DNA of 64,000 bases from Candidatus Binatia bacterium (GCA_951812575.1 OX638322.1:5114103-5178102); one strand, 5' to 3'. Shown: positions 33,848 through 44,100, counted from the stretch's first letter. Program-made: numbers and translations. Notes: generated by a model not told the origin, from the sequence alone.

Positions 33848-35020
33848 TTACAAGGCGGCTGCAGCCTCTTTGCAGGCGTCAATATACTCCGTCTCCGCTT
33901 GGGCGCAGGACTGGGCTCGTTGTTGGTTGTCCGGATATAAGGACAAGAGGACCTCGCCGGTCGCGGCATAACACGCTTCTTTTGAAGCGTCGTCAATCCG
34001 ACGACAAAACGTCAGTCCACGCTGCGGGTCGGCATGGGTCAAAATAAAGTCTTTCACCGCACCAACAAGACACGCCGTCGCCTGTTCCGGACTGCCCTGC
34101 CGACACAGGCTCATGGTCTTCTCGGCATCACGTAAGGTGAAACCGCTCACATCGCGACCCAGGCTTTCATAGCAGACAGAGACAAATGCTGTCGGTGCAG
34201 CGGCACATACCTGAAAAGCCCGCGTAAAATCGTGTTGTGAAAAAGCCAGGATGGCCGAGGATTGCATCCGGTAACAGGCCCGTTGGTAGTGCTCATCCAC
34301 CGTGGTACAGGGATACAGTGGGTCTTCCGGCCGGAGTAAGCTTCTTGGAAGGTCGGCGTGGCCCTCATGTCCCTCCTGATGGGTGTGATGGGGCTGGAGA
34401 AAGGCCACGACATTCTCCATAAAGACGCCGCTGTAGCACGACTCGCGCTCCCAGGGCGAGGCTAAGGCATCGCAGCCTTCGAGCGCGGTAGGAAGTTGGT
34501 AATCAAAGTATAAGGTGAGGCCGTGCCCCAGGCCATGCAGACATTGATACTGCAAGAACGTGGACTGCCACGCATCAATCTCCCTGGTACATACCGCTGC
34601 GATGGTGTCAGCCCGCACCTCGGGCAGACTGCGCAGATAGCCTTCCAGCACACCGTGGTAACAGCCAGACCAGAACGTCTCCCGGCAGTGGGCAAATGCC
34701 TCGGCCACGTTCTGATAATACGCGAATGATGCCCGGCCGAGATGATGGGTGTAGGGATGGGCGTCACGCAACACGTCGGGGTCCTGCCGTGTCAGCGTAT
34801 CCAGCGTGGCCAGCGCGTGTTCGGTGCCCTGGGTGCGCAGTATTTTTTCTAGCCCGGTGTGGTAACACTGCCGCTTTTGAGGCTGGTGTTGATGCCCACC
34901 GCACTGCCCCCGGAGTTGCTCTGCGTCAGTTTCCTGAGCAAAGCTCGGCGTCGCGTACAGCGCCAGACTGATCATACAGACGAACCAGGCGCGTATTATA
35001 TACAGAGACGATTGACACAT
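33848..35020 (-). CDS. Secreted cysteine-rich repeat protein of unknown function
   Basis: 390 residues from ATG 35020 (GGAGCGGGAGAGG upstream). A signal peptide ends at TPSFAQ. The mature part repeats a cysteine/glycine unit: CRETFWSGCYHGVLEGYL, YQCLHGLGHGLTLY, CDALASPWERESCYSGVFMENV, RACYRMQSSAILAF, SVCYESLGRDVSGF, ACLVGAVKDF, EACYAATGEVLLSL. The CY-x-G spacing is about 35-60 residues, consistent with a disulfide-stabilised helical solenoid. A His-rich loop (PHHTHQEGHEGH) might bind metal. I recognise no family. Convergent with the dehydrogenase gene. Confidence 0.7.
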   Translation of the reverse strand: MCQSSLYIIRAWFVCMISLALYATPSFAQETDAEQLRGQCGGHQHQPQKRQCYHTGLEKILRTQGTEHALATLDTLTRQDPDVLRDAHPYTHHLGRASFAYYQNVAEAFAHCRETFWSGCYHGVLEGYLRSLPEVRADTIAAVCTREIDAWQSTFLQYQCLHGLGHGLTLYFDYQLPTALEGCDALASPWERESCYSGVFMENVVAFLQPHHTHQEGHEGHADLPRSLLRPEDPLYPCTTVDEHYQRACYRMQSSAILAFSQHDFTRAFQVCAAAPTAFVSVCYESLGRDVSGFTLRDAEKTMSLCRQGSPEQATACLVGAVKDFILTHADPQRGLTFCRRIDDASKEACYAATGEVLLSLYPDNQQRAQSCAQAETEYIDACKEAAAAL

Positions 35021-35048
35021 TTTCCTCTCCCGCTCCTTTTCCCCACAA

Positions 35049-35076
35049 GGGGCAACCACAGGGGGTTGCCCCTACG
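35049..35076. repeat. Family B palindrome at the meaB stop codon
   Basis: AGGGGCAACCACAGGGGGTT then GCCCCTAC. Read on the reverse strand the unit starts GTAGGGGCAACC and its TAG is the stop codon of meaB (35072-35074). Confidence 0.85.
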
Positions 35077-36052
35077 ATGAGGTCCGATACCGAACACTCT
35101 CAAGCAGAGCCGACAGCTTGCGGACCACACTCCAGTGCGCGGGTTGTTGATTCCAGGCCGCGCGCACACCCTCAACGCCTCCCAGGGCAGCTAAGCCGCG
35201 TTGCCCGACCTCGTGGAGTATCTCTCCAATCCCCCACTCCAGGTTTTGGGTAGCGCGTCTCTTTTCAAGACTAGCGGTCGCTTGCAGATGTTGCCAGTGC
35301 GCACGGAGGGCCTGGTTGAGCGTGTCCATATTCAGATTGGTTGCCGCGCTGACGGCCAGCACCGGGCTGTCCCAGGTTTCGGACTCAGGAGGAGCCGGCC
35401 GTCGTGCCAGGGCGAGCGCCGCCTGAGTATCGGACAGCGCCTTTTGCGCCAGCGTCTGATTATCCGCCTTGTTCACGGCCAGAATGTCCGGGATCTCCAT
35501 CACCCCAGCTTTGATAAACTGAAGTAGGTCACCGGAAAACGGCTGAACGACCAGGACGGTCGTATCGGCAAGGACAGCGATATCGGTCTCGCTTTGGCCC
35601 ACCCCAACCGTTTCAACCAGGATGACATCGCAGCAATGCCGCAGTAGAAACACCGCCGAAAACGCCTCTCGGCTCAGGCCGCCCAGACGATTCCGGGCCG
35701 CGTAACTGCGGGCATAGACCTGAGCGGGCAATTGCATCCGGCCACGGTCGCCCAACAGCGCTCCGCCCGACACTTTACTCGACGGATCGACCGCAATAAT
35801 GGCGACCCGGCGACCCGCCTGCACCTGTGGCTCGATCAGCCGCGATATGAGCGAGCTTTTGCCCACGCCGGGCGGGCCGGTCAAGCCGACGACCTGGGCC
35901 GATGCGGGTAGCGTCGAGAGGGTATCCAGGAGTGTGAGCGCCTGGGCCTGACGGTCTGGACGCCGATCTTCGAGAAGGTTGAGCGCGCGCGCAATGGCCT
36001 GACGATTAAAATCAACCAGAGCGGCAACAGTGCTGTGGGGTGACGGTGTCAT
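35072..36052 (-). CDS. meaB: Methylmalonyl-CoA mutase-associated GTPase MeaB
   Basis: 326 residues. VVGLTGPPGVGKSSLISRLI is the P-loop; RVAIIAVDPSSKVSGGALLGDRGRM is the G3-like segment; VILVETVGVGQSETDIAVLAD and LAVNKADN complete the G3 (SIMIBI) GTPase. MeaB protects and reloads the B12 cofactor of acyl-CoA mutases. It lies 40 bp downstream of the ethylmalonyl-CoA mutase gene on the same strand, its probable partner. The stop codon is inside a family B repeat. Confidence 0.95.
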   Translation of the reverse strand: MTPSPHSTVAALVDFNRQAIARALNLLEDRRPDRQAQALTLLDTLSTLPASAQVVGLTGPPGVGKSSLISRLIEPQVQAGRRVAIIAVDPSSKVSGGALLGDRGRMQLPAQVYARSYAARNRLGGLSREAFSAVFLLRHCCDVILVETVGVGQSETDIAVLADTTVLVVQPFSGDLLQFIKAGVMEIPDILAVNKADNQTLAQKALSDTQAALALARRPAPPESETWDSPVLAVSAATNLNMDTLNQALRAHWQHLQATASLEKRRATQNLEWGIGEILHEVGQRGLAALGGVEGVRAAWNQQPAHWSVVRKLSALLESVRYRTSS

Positions 36053-36092
36053 GGCTAGTGGCTAGTGGCTGACCACTGACCACTAACCACTG
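36053..36092. repeat. Short GGCTAGTGGC-type inverted repeat between ecm and meaB
   Basis: GGCTAGTGGCTAGTGGCTGA is followed by CCACTGACCACTAACCACTG; the halves are complementary and fold into a hairpin filling the whole 40-bp spacer. A half copy (CAGTGGTTAGTGGTTAG) occurs at 52145-52161 between the MoxR and VWA genes. Confidence 0.7.
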
Positions 36093-38084
36093 TCATGCCG
36101 CCGCCTCAGCCACCTCGACCATGTCAGACAGAATGCGCAGCATTTCAAAATCCTTCGGGGTATATACCCGCGCAACGCCGGCCTGCCGCAAATCCTCCGC
36201 ATCGTCCTCGGGAATAATACCGCCGACCACGACCGGAACGTCGCTGAGGCCCTCCGCCCGCAACCCTGTGAGCACCTCGGGGACGAGGCGCAGGTGGGAG
36301 CCGGACAGGATACTCAGACCGACCAGATGTACGCCTTCATCACGCACGCTGGTGACGATTTGCTCAGGTGACAGACGAATACCCTCATACACGACTTCCA
36401 TGCCCGCGTCGCGACACCAGACAGCGATTTGCTCGGCCCCGTTGGAGTGTCCGTCCAAGCCCGGCTTTCCGATCAGCACCTTGAGCGGCCGGCCCAGCGT
36501 GGTGGCACTTTTCCGCACTCTCGCCCGCAGGTCCTCAAGCTCTTGGGCAGCCTCCCCATCGACCGTACGCGCCGCCGCAGCTCCGCCAATACCGGTTGGT
36601 GCCCGGAATTCTCCAAAAATATCACGCAGGGTCTGCGTCCACTCGCCCGTCGTCACGCCGGCCAGCGCGCACCGTATAGAGGCCGGCATGATATTCTCGC
36701 CGTTGAGGACGGCGGCGCGCAGCCCGGAGAGAGCCGTCTCCACCTCGGCCTGATTACGCGTGGCACGAAACGCTTGCAGGCGCGCCACCTGATCCCGCTC
36801 GGCCGCTTCGTCCACCTTGAGTATGGCCGACGAGTCACCCGAGTAGAGAGGAGAGTCCGCGGTCTCGGTAAATTTGTTGACACCGACAACAGTATGGTCC
36901 CCGGCGGTAATATTCCGCACCCGTTCCGTATGACTCGCTACGAGCTGTTCTTTGATATAGCCCAGGGCCGAAATCACGCCGCCCAGGTCCGTCACGCGCT
37001 CGACCTCTGCCCAGGCCGCGTTTCTGATCGCGCTCGTCTTTCCCTCAACCACCGTGCTCCCCTCAAAAATATCGCCGTACTCCAACAGGTCGGTCTCAAA
37101 GGCCAGGATCTGCTGAATCCGCAGACTCCACTGCTGGTCCCAGGGGCGCGGCAATCCCAGCGCTTCGTTCCAGGCCGGTAACTGCATGGCCCGGCAGCGC
37201 GCATCCTTGCTGAGCGTCACACCTAAAGCCTCTAAGACAATCCGGGGGATGTTGTTCTCCGGCTGGGCTTCCGTCAGCCCCAGAGAATTGACCTGGACAC
37301 CATACCGAAAGCGGCGCAACTTCGGATTCTCAACGCCGTAGCGTTCGCGCGTCAACTCGTCCCAGAGTTGACCAAAGGCGCGCAGTTTACATACCTCTTC
37401 AATAAAGCGGACGCCGGAATTCACGAAGAAGCTGATACGCCCGACCGCGGCGGTAAACTCGGCAGCGTCGAGCCGCCTGGAGGCGCGCACCGTGTCGAGT
37501 ACCGCAATAGCCGTACACAACGCATAGGCGACCTCTTGCACCGGCGTGGCTCCGGCTTCCTGGAGATGGTAGGAGCACACATTGACCGGGTTCCATTTAG
37601 GCACGTTTTTGACCGTATAGGTGATCACGTCGCTGATAAGGCGCAGACTCGGCTCGGGCGGAAAGATATACGTGCCGCGCGACAGATATTCTTTTACGAT
37701 GTCGTTCTGCGTCGTGCCCTGGAGGGCCTGAGGCTCCACCCCTTGGCGCTCAGCCGCGGCAATATACAGCGCCAGCAGCCAGGCCGCCGTGCCGTTAATC
37801 GTCATGGAGGTATTCATCTGGCCGAGCGGAATATCGGCGAACAGGGCTTCCATATCGCCGATATGACAAATCGGGACGCCGACTTTTCCAACCTCCCCGC
37901 GCGCCAGGGCGTGATCGCTGTCGTAGCCGGTCTGCGTCGGCAGGTCGAAGGCAACCGACAGGCCGGTCTGGCCTTTACTCAAATTGAGCCGGTAGAGTGC
38001 ATTACTCGCCCGCGCGGTCGAGTGACCGGAATAGGTCCGCATGACCCAGGGCCGATCTTTGGAGCGATCTGTTTCCATACGCAT
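36093..38084 (-). CDS. ecm: Ethylmalonyl-CoA mutase (MeaA/Ecm)
   Basis: 663 residues. KDRPWVMRTYSGHSTARASNALYR, KGQTGLSVAFDLPTQTGYDS, ICHIGDMEALFADIPLGQMN, GTTQNDIVKEYLSRGTYIFP, PKWNPVNVCSYHLQEAGATP and a C-terminal B12 domain with GKPGLDGHSNGAEQI (DxHxxG) match the MeaA/Ecm branch, which is shorter than the 700+ residue methylmalonyl-CoA mutase large subunit. The enzyme converts (2R)-ethylmalonyl-CoA to methylsuccinyl-CoA. The adjacent malyl-CoA-lyase-like and methylsuccinyl-CoA-dehydrogenase-like genes support this choice; a methylmalonyl-CoA mutase is the alternative. Confidence 0.88.
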   Translation of the reverse strand: MRMETDRSKDRPWVMRTYSGHSTARASNALYRLNLSKGQTGLSVAFDLPTQTGYDSDHALARGEVGKVGVPICHIGDMEALFADIPLGQMNTSMTINGTAAWLLALYIAAAERQGVEPQALQGTTQNDIVKEYLSRGTYIFPPEPSLRLISDVITYTVKNVPKWNPVNVCSYHLQEAGATPVQEVAYALCTAIAVLDTVRASRRLDAAEFTAAVGRISFFVNSGVRFIEEVCKLRAFGQLWDELTRERYGVENPKLRRFRYGVQVNSLGLTEAQPENNIPRIVLEALGVTLSKDARCRAMQLPAWNEALGLPRPWDQQWSLRIQQILAFETDLLEYGDIFEGSTVVEGKTSAIRNAAWAEVERVTDLGGVISALGYIKEQLVASHTERVRNITAGDHTVVGVNKFTETADSPLYSGDSSAILKVDEAAERDQVARLQAFRATRNQAEVETALSGLRAAVLNGENIMPASIRCALAGVTTGEWTQTLRDIFGEFRAPTGIGGAAAARTVDGEAAQELEDLRARVRKSATTLGRPLKVLIGKPGLDGHSNGAEQIAVWCRDAGMEVVYEGIRLSPEQIVTSVRDEGVHLVGLSILSGSHLRLVPEVLTGLRAEGLSDVPVVVGGIIPEDDAEDLRQAGVARVYTPKDFEMLRILSDMVEVAEAAA

Positions 38085-38103
38085 TCCTCTGACTTTCGAC
38101 TTT

Positions 38104-38142
38104 TCCCCTCACCCTAGCCCTCTCTCAGGGGGAGAGGGAACA
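38104..38142. repeat. Family A palindrome upstream of ecm
   Basis: TCCCCTCACCCTAGCCCTCT then CAGGGGGAGAGGGAAC. It lies 20 bp upstream of the ecm start, so it is in the leader if ecm is transcribed with the malyl-CoA lyase gene. Confidence 0.85.
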
Positions 38143-38174
38143 AACTCCCAACCCCTAGTCCCCAATCTCTACTT

Positions 38175-39212
38175 TTACCCCACCCGTCGCATCTGTTCCA
38201 GAATATCGTAGCCGGTGATGGCCTTGCTCTTGGCAGCCTGCTCGGCCAGATAGGCCGGCTCGACGGCCTCGGCCTGAACCGCCTTGGCCAGGTCCATCAG
38301 CGCGATCTTGATGGTCGCCTCGTCGATCATCTCGCCGGTTTCCGGGTCGGGCATCGAGCCACCACCTTTCTCGTGGTAGAGGTCGAGGACGCGGGAGGCA
38401 TAGCTGACCTGCGCGTCGTTGGGCGTATAGCAGGCGTTGGCGATGGCGGCCTGCTGCGGGTGGATAACCCAGGTGCCGTCCATGCCGAGATTGGCCGCGC
38501 CAACGTTTTTCTCACGCAGGCCCGCCTCGATTTCCTTGATTTTTTCTTCGGGGTCGTTTTTCCGCCACAACGGCAGGTAGACATTATCAACCGCGTGCAA
38601 GCCAGCGGCCTTGGCCGCCACCACCACGGCTTGCTTGGAGTACAGGAAATTAATATTCTGGTCTTTGACCACTTCACGAATACCCAGGGTGGCAGCAAAG
38701 TCGGCGATCCCGAAAATGAGGCCGGCCATGCGGTCCGAAGCGGTCGCAATGGCGTAGGCGTTCAGAATGGCCTGGGGGATTTCGATCAGGGATTCGATCT
38801 GCACCCGAGATTTCCAGCCGGCTTCCTTTTCAAATGTATCGAGCAGGCTGGAGACGTATTTGACATCGTCCGGCCCATGCGTCTTGGGCAGGATAATGCC
38901 GTGAAATTTATCCGGCGCGCCTTTTACGATGGCTTCCAGGTCGCCCAGGAAAAACTCGGAGCGGATATTATTGGGCCGCACGGTAATGACTTTCTTGCCG
39001 AAATCCAGCGTGTTGAGCGCTTCGACGACGCACTGCCGGCTTTGCGGGCCCTTGAATTCGTACGGGCAGGCGTCTTCAAAATCCATCATCACATGGTCAA
39101 CCGGTGATTTGACCGGATCGGCCGCGTTGCGGTGCAGCTTCATGCTATGGCCTGGATAGGTCATCTCGGTGCGGGGAATGACGAAACGGGTCCCCTCATC
39201 AAGTACGAACAT
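38175..39212 (-). CDS. HpcH/HpaI-type CoA ester lyase, probable beta-methylmalyl-CoA/malyl-CoA lyase
   Basis: 345 residues. RFVIPRTEMTYPGHSMKLHR, VDHVMMDFEDACPYEFKGP, VITVRPNNIRSEFFLGDLEA, ILPKTHGPDDVKYV, SRVQIESLIEIPQAILN and MAGLIFGIADFAATLGIRE are the CitE/malyl-CoA lyase barrel, with the Mg-binding Glu/Asp and the CoA-binding arginine. Malyl-CoA lyases in the ethylmalonyl-CoA pathway split methylmalyl-CoA to glyoxylate and propionyl-CoA and condense acetyl-CoA with glyoxylate. Position beside ecm and mcd makes this the likely role. Confidence 0.82.
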   Translation of the reverse strand: MFVLDEGTRFVIPRTEMTYPGHSMKLHRNAADPVKSPVDHVMMDFEDACPYEFKGPQSRQCVVEALNTLDFGKKVITVRPNNIRSEFFLGDLEAIVKGAPDKFHGIILPKTHGPDDVKYVSSLLDTFEKEAGWKSRVQIESLIEIPQAILNAYAIATASDRMAGLIFGIADFAATLGIREVVKDQNINFLYSKQAVVVAAKAAGLHAVDNVYLPLWRKNDPEEKIKEIEAGLREKNVGAANLGMDGTWVIHPQQAAIANACYTPNDAQVSYASRVLDLYHEKGGGSMPDPETGEMIDEATIKIALMDLAKAVQAEAVEPAYLAEQAAKSKAITGYDILEQMRRVG

Positions 39213-39334
39213 ACGGTCCTCCTCTAAGGTAGTCTCTTTCTTATCGGTGGTCTGTCAGGGCCACGAAAATAGAAGGCCCCTCCTCTATCAGATTCATGCC
39301 ACCCGCCCAACCTCCCTAGGCGGATGTTTGTCCG

Positions 39335-39390
39335 AAAAGAGGAAACGTGTCCTTCCATCATCCACAGAAGCGGGACACGCTCCCTCTTTT
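39335..39390. repeat. Family E inverted repeat, copy 1
   Basis: AAAAGAGGAAACGTGTCC (39335-39352) and GGACACGCTCCCTCTTTT (39373-39390) form an imperfect 18-bp stem around a 20-base loop, in the leader of the acyl-CoA dehydrogenase gene. Other copies are at 46669 and, inside metH, at 48895. Confidence 0.85.
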
Positions 39391-39434
39391 GTGGTATTTT
39401 CCCGGCACTCTTCTGCTTCTATAAGGAGAACTGC

Positions 39435-41081
39435 ATGTCCGACACACTCCAACAGACCGGCCTGATCGTTGACACACTCCAAAAAGTCCGCGACGAGGCG
39501 CTTCAGCACGGCCGCAGCCTGACCGACAACGGCAAAGGCATCGATGGCCATCAGGTGCATGCCGAGCGGCTGGCCTATCTGGCGACCGAGGTCGAAGCTG
39601 CCCGCTCCTGCCTGCATTATGCCCAGGCCGCCGGGGAAAACCGCGCCGACGAGAACGGCCATACGGCCAATATGGCTTTGGGGTTTGCCGCCGAAGTCGG
39701 CCAGCGCCTAGTCGGACAAGTCAGCACTCATATTGAAGATTTCGGATTTGACGAAACGTTTCTGAACGACACGCTCGGACAGTCCCAGGTCAGGGCCGCC
39801 ATCCGGGACGGGGCGCGTGAGAGTCGCTTCCGCGCAATCGGTCAGACCGTTTTGGCGACAAAAGGCGTGAATCACTCGTGGTTGGAGAGTGATATCGCGG
39901 AAATGACGCGGGATTCGGTGCGTCAGTTTGCCAAGAGCGAGGTCGCGCCCATTGCGGAGCGCGTCCATCGCAACGACGAGTTGATTCCGGAATCCGTGAT
40001 CAAAAACATGTCCGAGCTGGGCTATTTCGGCATGTCGGTGCCCGAGGAGTACGGGGGCGGCGGCATGGGAAATCTGGCCATGATTATCACCACCGAGGAA
40101 CTCTCCGCGGCCTCACTCGGCGTGGCCGGCAGCCTGATCACCCGACCGGAAATTCTGACCAAGGCCCTGCTGCGCGGCGGCACCGAAGACCAAAAGAAGA
40201 AGTGGCTGCCACCGATTGCCAGCGGCGAGCTGATGGTCGCCATTTCCGTGACCGAGCCGGACACCGGCTCCGACGTGGCTTCGGTCAAATGCCGCGCCGA
40301 GCCGGCCACGGTCAACGGGCAGAGCGGTTTTGTGATTGACGGAGCCAAGGCGTGGTGCACGTTTGCCGGACGGGCAAACATTATCGCCCTGCTCGCTCGG
40401 ACGAATCCAGAGGTCAGTTCCGGCGCACGTGGGTTGTCCTTATTCATTGTTGAAAAGGACGCCTTTCCGGGCCACTCGTTTGAAATGAAACAGGAGACCG
40501 GCGGCGTGCTCCAGGGGGACGCCATCCCGACCCTGGGATACCGGGGGATGCATTCCTATGTGTTGAACCTTGATAAATATTTTGTTCCAGCCGAAAACTT
40601 GGTTGGTGGAGAGGCCGGGCTGAATAAGGGCTTTTACTTGCAGATGGCCGGCTTCGCCGCGGGGCGACTCCAGACCGGGGGACGCGCCACCGGGCTGGCC
40701 CAAGCCGCGCTGGAGGTCAGCGCGGCCTACGCAGACGAGCGCAGGCAGTTTAAGAAATCACTGGGAGACTTCCAGCTCACCCAGTACAAACTAGGCCGCA
40801 TGGCTGCCCATATTACCGCAGCCCGCCAGATTACCTATGCCGCCGCACCGGCCATGGACAAAGACGAAGCGGCCACGCTGACCGCGGCCATGGCCAAACT
40901 GCTGGCCTGCGACGTGGCGGTGTGGGTCACCCAGGAAGGTCAGCTCATTCACGGCGGCTGGGGCTATGGCGAGGAGTACGCCATCTCGCGCTATGTTGTG
41001 GACGCCCTGGTGTTGCCCATTTTTGAGGGCGTCAAGCCCATTCTGGAACTCAAGGTCATCGCCCGCACGTTGTTGGCGTAG
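39435..41081 (+). CDS. mcd: Acyl-CoA dehydrogenase, probable methylsuccinyl-CoA dehydrogenase
   Basis: 548 residues from ATG 39435 (TAAGGAGAAC upstream). The first 150 residues are an extra helical extension (LIVDTLQKVRDEALQHGRSL, LATEVEAARSCLHYAQAAGE), followed by an acyl-CoA dehydrogenase core (VPEEYGGGGMGNLAMIITTEE, VAISVTEPDTGSDVASVKC, GRLQTGGRATGLAQAALEVSA, QLIHGGWGYGEEYAISRYVVD). The long N-terminal extension and length fit methylsuccinyl-CoA dehydrogenase, which makes mesaconyl-CoA. Divergent from the lyase/ecm/meaB run, so the pathway genes are on both strands. Confidence 0.82.
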   Translation: MSDTLQQTGLIVDTLQKVRDEALQHGRSLTDNGKGIDGHQVHAERLAYLATEVEAARSCLHYAQAAGENRADENGHTANMALGFAAEVGQRLVGQVSTHIEDFGFDETFLNDTLGQSQVRAAIRDGARESRFRAIGQTVLATKGVNHSWLESDIAEMTRDSVRQFAKSEVAPIAERVHRNDELIPESVIKNMSELGYFGMSVPEEYGGGGMGNLAMIITTEELSAASLGVAGSLITRPEILTKALLRGGTEDQKKKWLPPIASGELMVAISVTEPDTGSDVASVKCRAEPATVNGQSGFVIDGAKAWCTFAGRANIIALLARTNPEVSSGARGLSLFIVEKDAFPGHSFEMKQETGGVLQGDAIPTLGYRGMHSYVLNLDKYFVPAENLVGGEAGLNKGFYLQMAGFAAGRLQTGGRATGLAQAALEVSAAYADERRQFKKSLGDFQLTQYKLGRMAAHITAARQITYAAAPAMDKDEAATLTAAMAKLLACDVAVWVTQEGQLIHGGWGYGEEYAISRYVVDALVLPIFEGVKPILELKVIARTLLA

Positions 41082-41093
41082 CGGTCAGCCCCC

Positions 41094-41125
41094 CGTAGGT
41101 CGGATTAGCGGAGCGTAATCCGACA
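41094..41125. repeat. Palindrome after the mcd gene (family D)
   Basis: GTCGGATTA and TAATCCGAC flank the centre GCGGAGCG. It starts about 13 bp after the mcd stop and separates it from the convergent NACHT gene; it may work as a bidirectional terminator. The same word is common as a repeat in unrelated bacterial genomes. Confidence 0.75.
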
Positions 41126-41131
41126 TCCTCC

Positions 41132-44100
41132 TCAGGGCCGCGCAACATCAATCACACAAACCGAGATCAGGCGTGCTTCGTCGGGCGAGAGCGTCTCGCG
41201 TAGCCGCTCCTCAAGTTCAGCCGCGCTCGTCGGACGACCGTCTGGCCCTGGCTGGCACCTCTCCCGCCCGAACCAGAACACGAGATAGATGCCATAGCCA
41301 CCGGTCGCCGAGTCGATCGTGTATTGCGCGATCAACTGATCCCGTATCGCCCTCCAGAGGTCCCTGTGCAAGTTTTTCTTGATTTCTATCGGTACCTGAA
41401 AATCACGGGAGGCAACACGCATATCGGCTCGCTTATCGTTGGCGTACTGGCCCTCGGGTTGGACGTCCATGCCTGGAGGAAGGCAGTGCCTCAGGTCAGA
41501 CAACAGTGCATCCCGGCAGTGGTCCTCGTGCTTCGGAGTTGGTTCCTGCTTGGACGGTTCGTTCCAGTATTGACGCCAGTCGTCAGTATTGCCTGTCCGT
41601 ATCCTCATCGCGATTTCCCGCAATCGGTCCATCAGCAGAGCAGCGAGGTCGCCAGGGTTGACGGGTACGCCACCATTTAACGTCTCACGGACCTGCTCAA
41701 TGGTGGGATGGCGATACTCAGCGTCACTCCGGATGATCCGTTGAGAATCCCGTGCCCGCGATAATTCAGCACGCCAACGCTCCAGCATCGGATCAGCAAG
41801 CAGCCCGGTCAGCGCAGTACTCGCCTCCTTTGCGGGAGAAGCCGCCAGGTGTTGGATGTATGTATGCACCAGACGGGAAGCCTCCATCGCGGGTCTCACA
41901 AATCTACCTTCCGACCGCAACTCGGGACCGATGTGGCTACCGATGATGCGGATGAGGAGTTCCTTTATGGAAATTCCCAACTCATAGCGCGAATGGCGAT
42001 CAAAATCACAAAAGAATTCCTCTAGATGGTGAATTCGCCTCTCTCGGTTTTGGACGAAGTCGTTCAGTCGACCGCGGTATACATCCGGGGACACAACTAG
42101 ACCCGCGGCGAGCCAGTGCACCCGCTGTGCGCTATTCATACTCGTCCGCGACAGCTTCCTTTCGATCAATTCTTCGAGAGACGCTCTGTCCGCGTGCTGG
42201 ATAGCAGCCCAGAGAAGATTATTCAGGGCGTTGATATGCTTCAGCTTGCAGCGAGTCGGAAAGGCACGTAGCAACGGCAGGCTCGCGTACCGAGCGACCT
42301 GAGCGTGCTCCGGGTCGTGGGCGAGTTCCCAGAGATTATAGGTACTCGCGCTATCGGTGCGGAACTCTGAGACGGCGAATTGCATCTGTACTTCGGCTAC
42401 GATCTTGGGACGCAATGCAAGAAGCCGTCGATACCACTTGGGCCGATACTCTCCATGGGGCGTACAGTAATAAAAAGCGAGCGCTTTGCGTATCTGGTTC
42501 TCGTCTAGTCGATCTAACTCATTCGGGGCTACCCTTTCGAGCTCCGCCAAGCCCGCCAGGAATGGCCACTGAAAATAGGATATACGGTTCTCCTCTTGGA
42601 GGCTGAGAATCTTCTCGACCTGAGGAACGTCCTTTCGATCAAGCACCCCTCGAAACCCCTGAAGTGTTGCATCGACTAAGCTCTGAGCACCTCCGAGTTT
42701 TTGCTTAACGGCCTCTAGTCCGTCGTCTATCTCCGTGGCTTGGCGACGCATCTTTTTTTGTACAGGGTTCAAATTCATGGCTCTGAAAAGCCCCTTGTCA
42801 AGATATATCTTCGCCAAGTGGTGAAGCAGAGCCGGCGCAGCTCGGTTCTCGCATAGCGCCGTCTCGCTCCTGTGGACGTAAGCAAGCCATTCATTTTCTT
42901 CTCGCTCTCTTTCCTCGGTATAACTTTGTCGCTGCCTCGCGTGTTCTTGATATTCAGCTTCGTGCCGATCACGCTGTGCAATCATTCTGGAGATACGGTT
43001 TTGCAAATCCCTATGGCCTCGGGTTTTTCCCAACTGAGATTCTAACGGCAAGCCCGCGCGACTGGCGAATGAAATAAAATACTCGGCGACTTGGGAGTCA
43101 GTCGTAGCTATAGCCTGCTCCAGGCACCATGCACCAAAATCAGACGGAGGATTCGCCTTGTAGAGGCGCTGCTCAACCTCGTACATATATCCATAGAAAC
43201 TCTCGTCATCGGATTCAGCGTAGCGTCGTACTCCTTCAGTCAGAATCTCTTTCTGTATTGCTGGGCGCTGTTCGAGCCAAACCTGCACATTGCGAGCCTC
43301 TTCTCCAAATTTATATTGAGTCACCGGTAGCCCGACACCGAGCCAGTCGTATAACTGCTCCGTGGGTATCCTATCTCCGTATGCGTTCAGACCACGGGCC
43401 AGCAGCTTGAGCGGGAGGTCTTCAAGAGAAAGCTCGGCCATCTCCAGAGCGGACCGAAGTCCAGGCGGTGGGCACGGCAAACCGTTAAGGAGTTCGCATA
43501 CATCCTCATCGGACGATTGCTCAAGGAGACAACGGTCCCAGAACCAAAAGTATCTACCTATCAGATTAGAGTCACTGGGTTCAGACAGGTAATTCCATAG
43601 CTGTGACGCAGGCAGGTCTTGGGGGTAGAGCCTGGTAAGCAGGGTTCCGAGGAGTTCGGCGTTAGGGTCGGCAACGCGTCCGGCTTGTATGTCTACTAGA
43701 AGCTGGTCGAGTGCGGCCGTTTTTTCCTGACCATCCGGGTAGGCGTGAAGAAAAGCGGCTAGTGCAAGCGTATTGATACCCGGCCAGCGCGTATCATCAC
43801 AGACCATGTCGAGTAAGAGTGCTGAAATTTCCGGTATAGATGAGCCTTCTTCCAAAATACGTAGGATAAACACCACCAACATCTGATGCTGTTCGTCCCG
43901 TGCAGGGTCGGTTAGGATTTCCCGTAGCGTGTGCTCCATGTCGGGTGTGACAAGCGGTCCGAAAGCCGCTGTCCCGTATTGAGACTCTCTATCTAAACCG
44001 AGCTCTAAACCGAGTCGCTTCCCTTTACGTTTCAGAGCGTTCAGCAGGACGCGTTTCTCGTCGGGCGAGAATTGGCGCAGGTCGCCGTACAGACCGACCC

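Noticed and set aside
36093..38084. Methylmalonyl-CoA mutase large subunit
   Set aside because: Length and N-terminal motifs fit MeaA/ethylmalonyl-CoA mutase better, and neighbours are pathway genes; kept only as an alternative.
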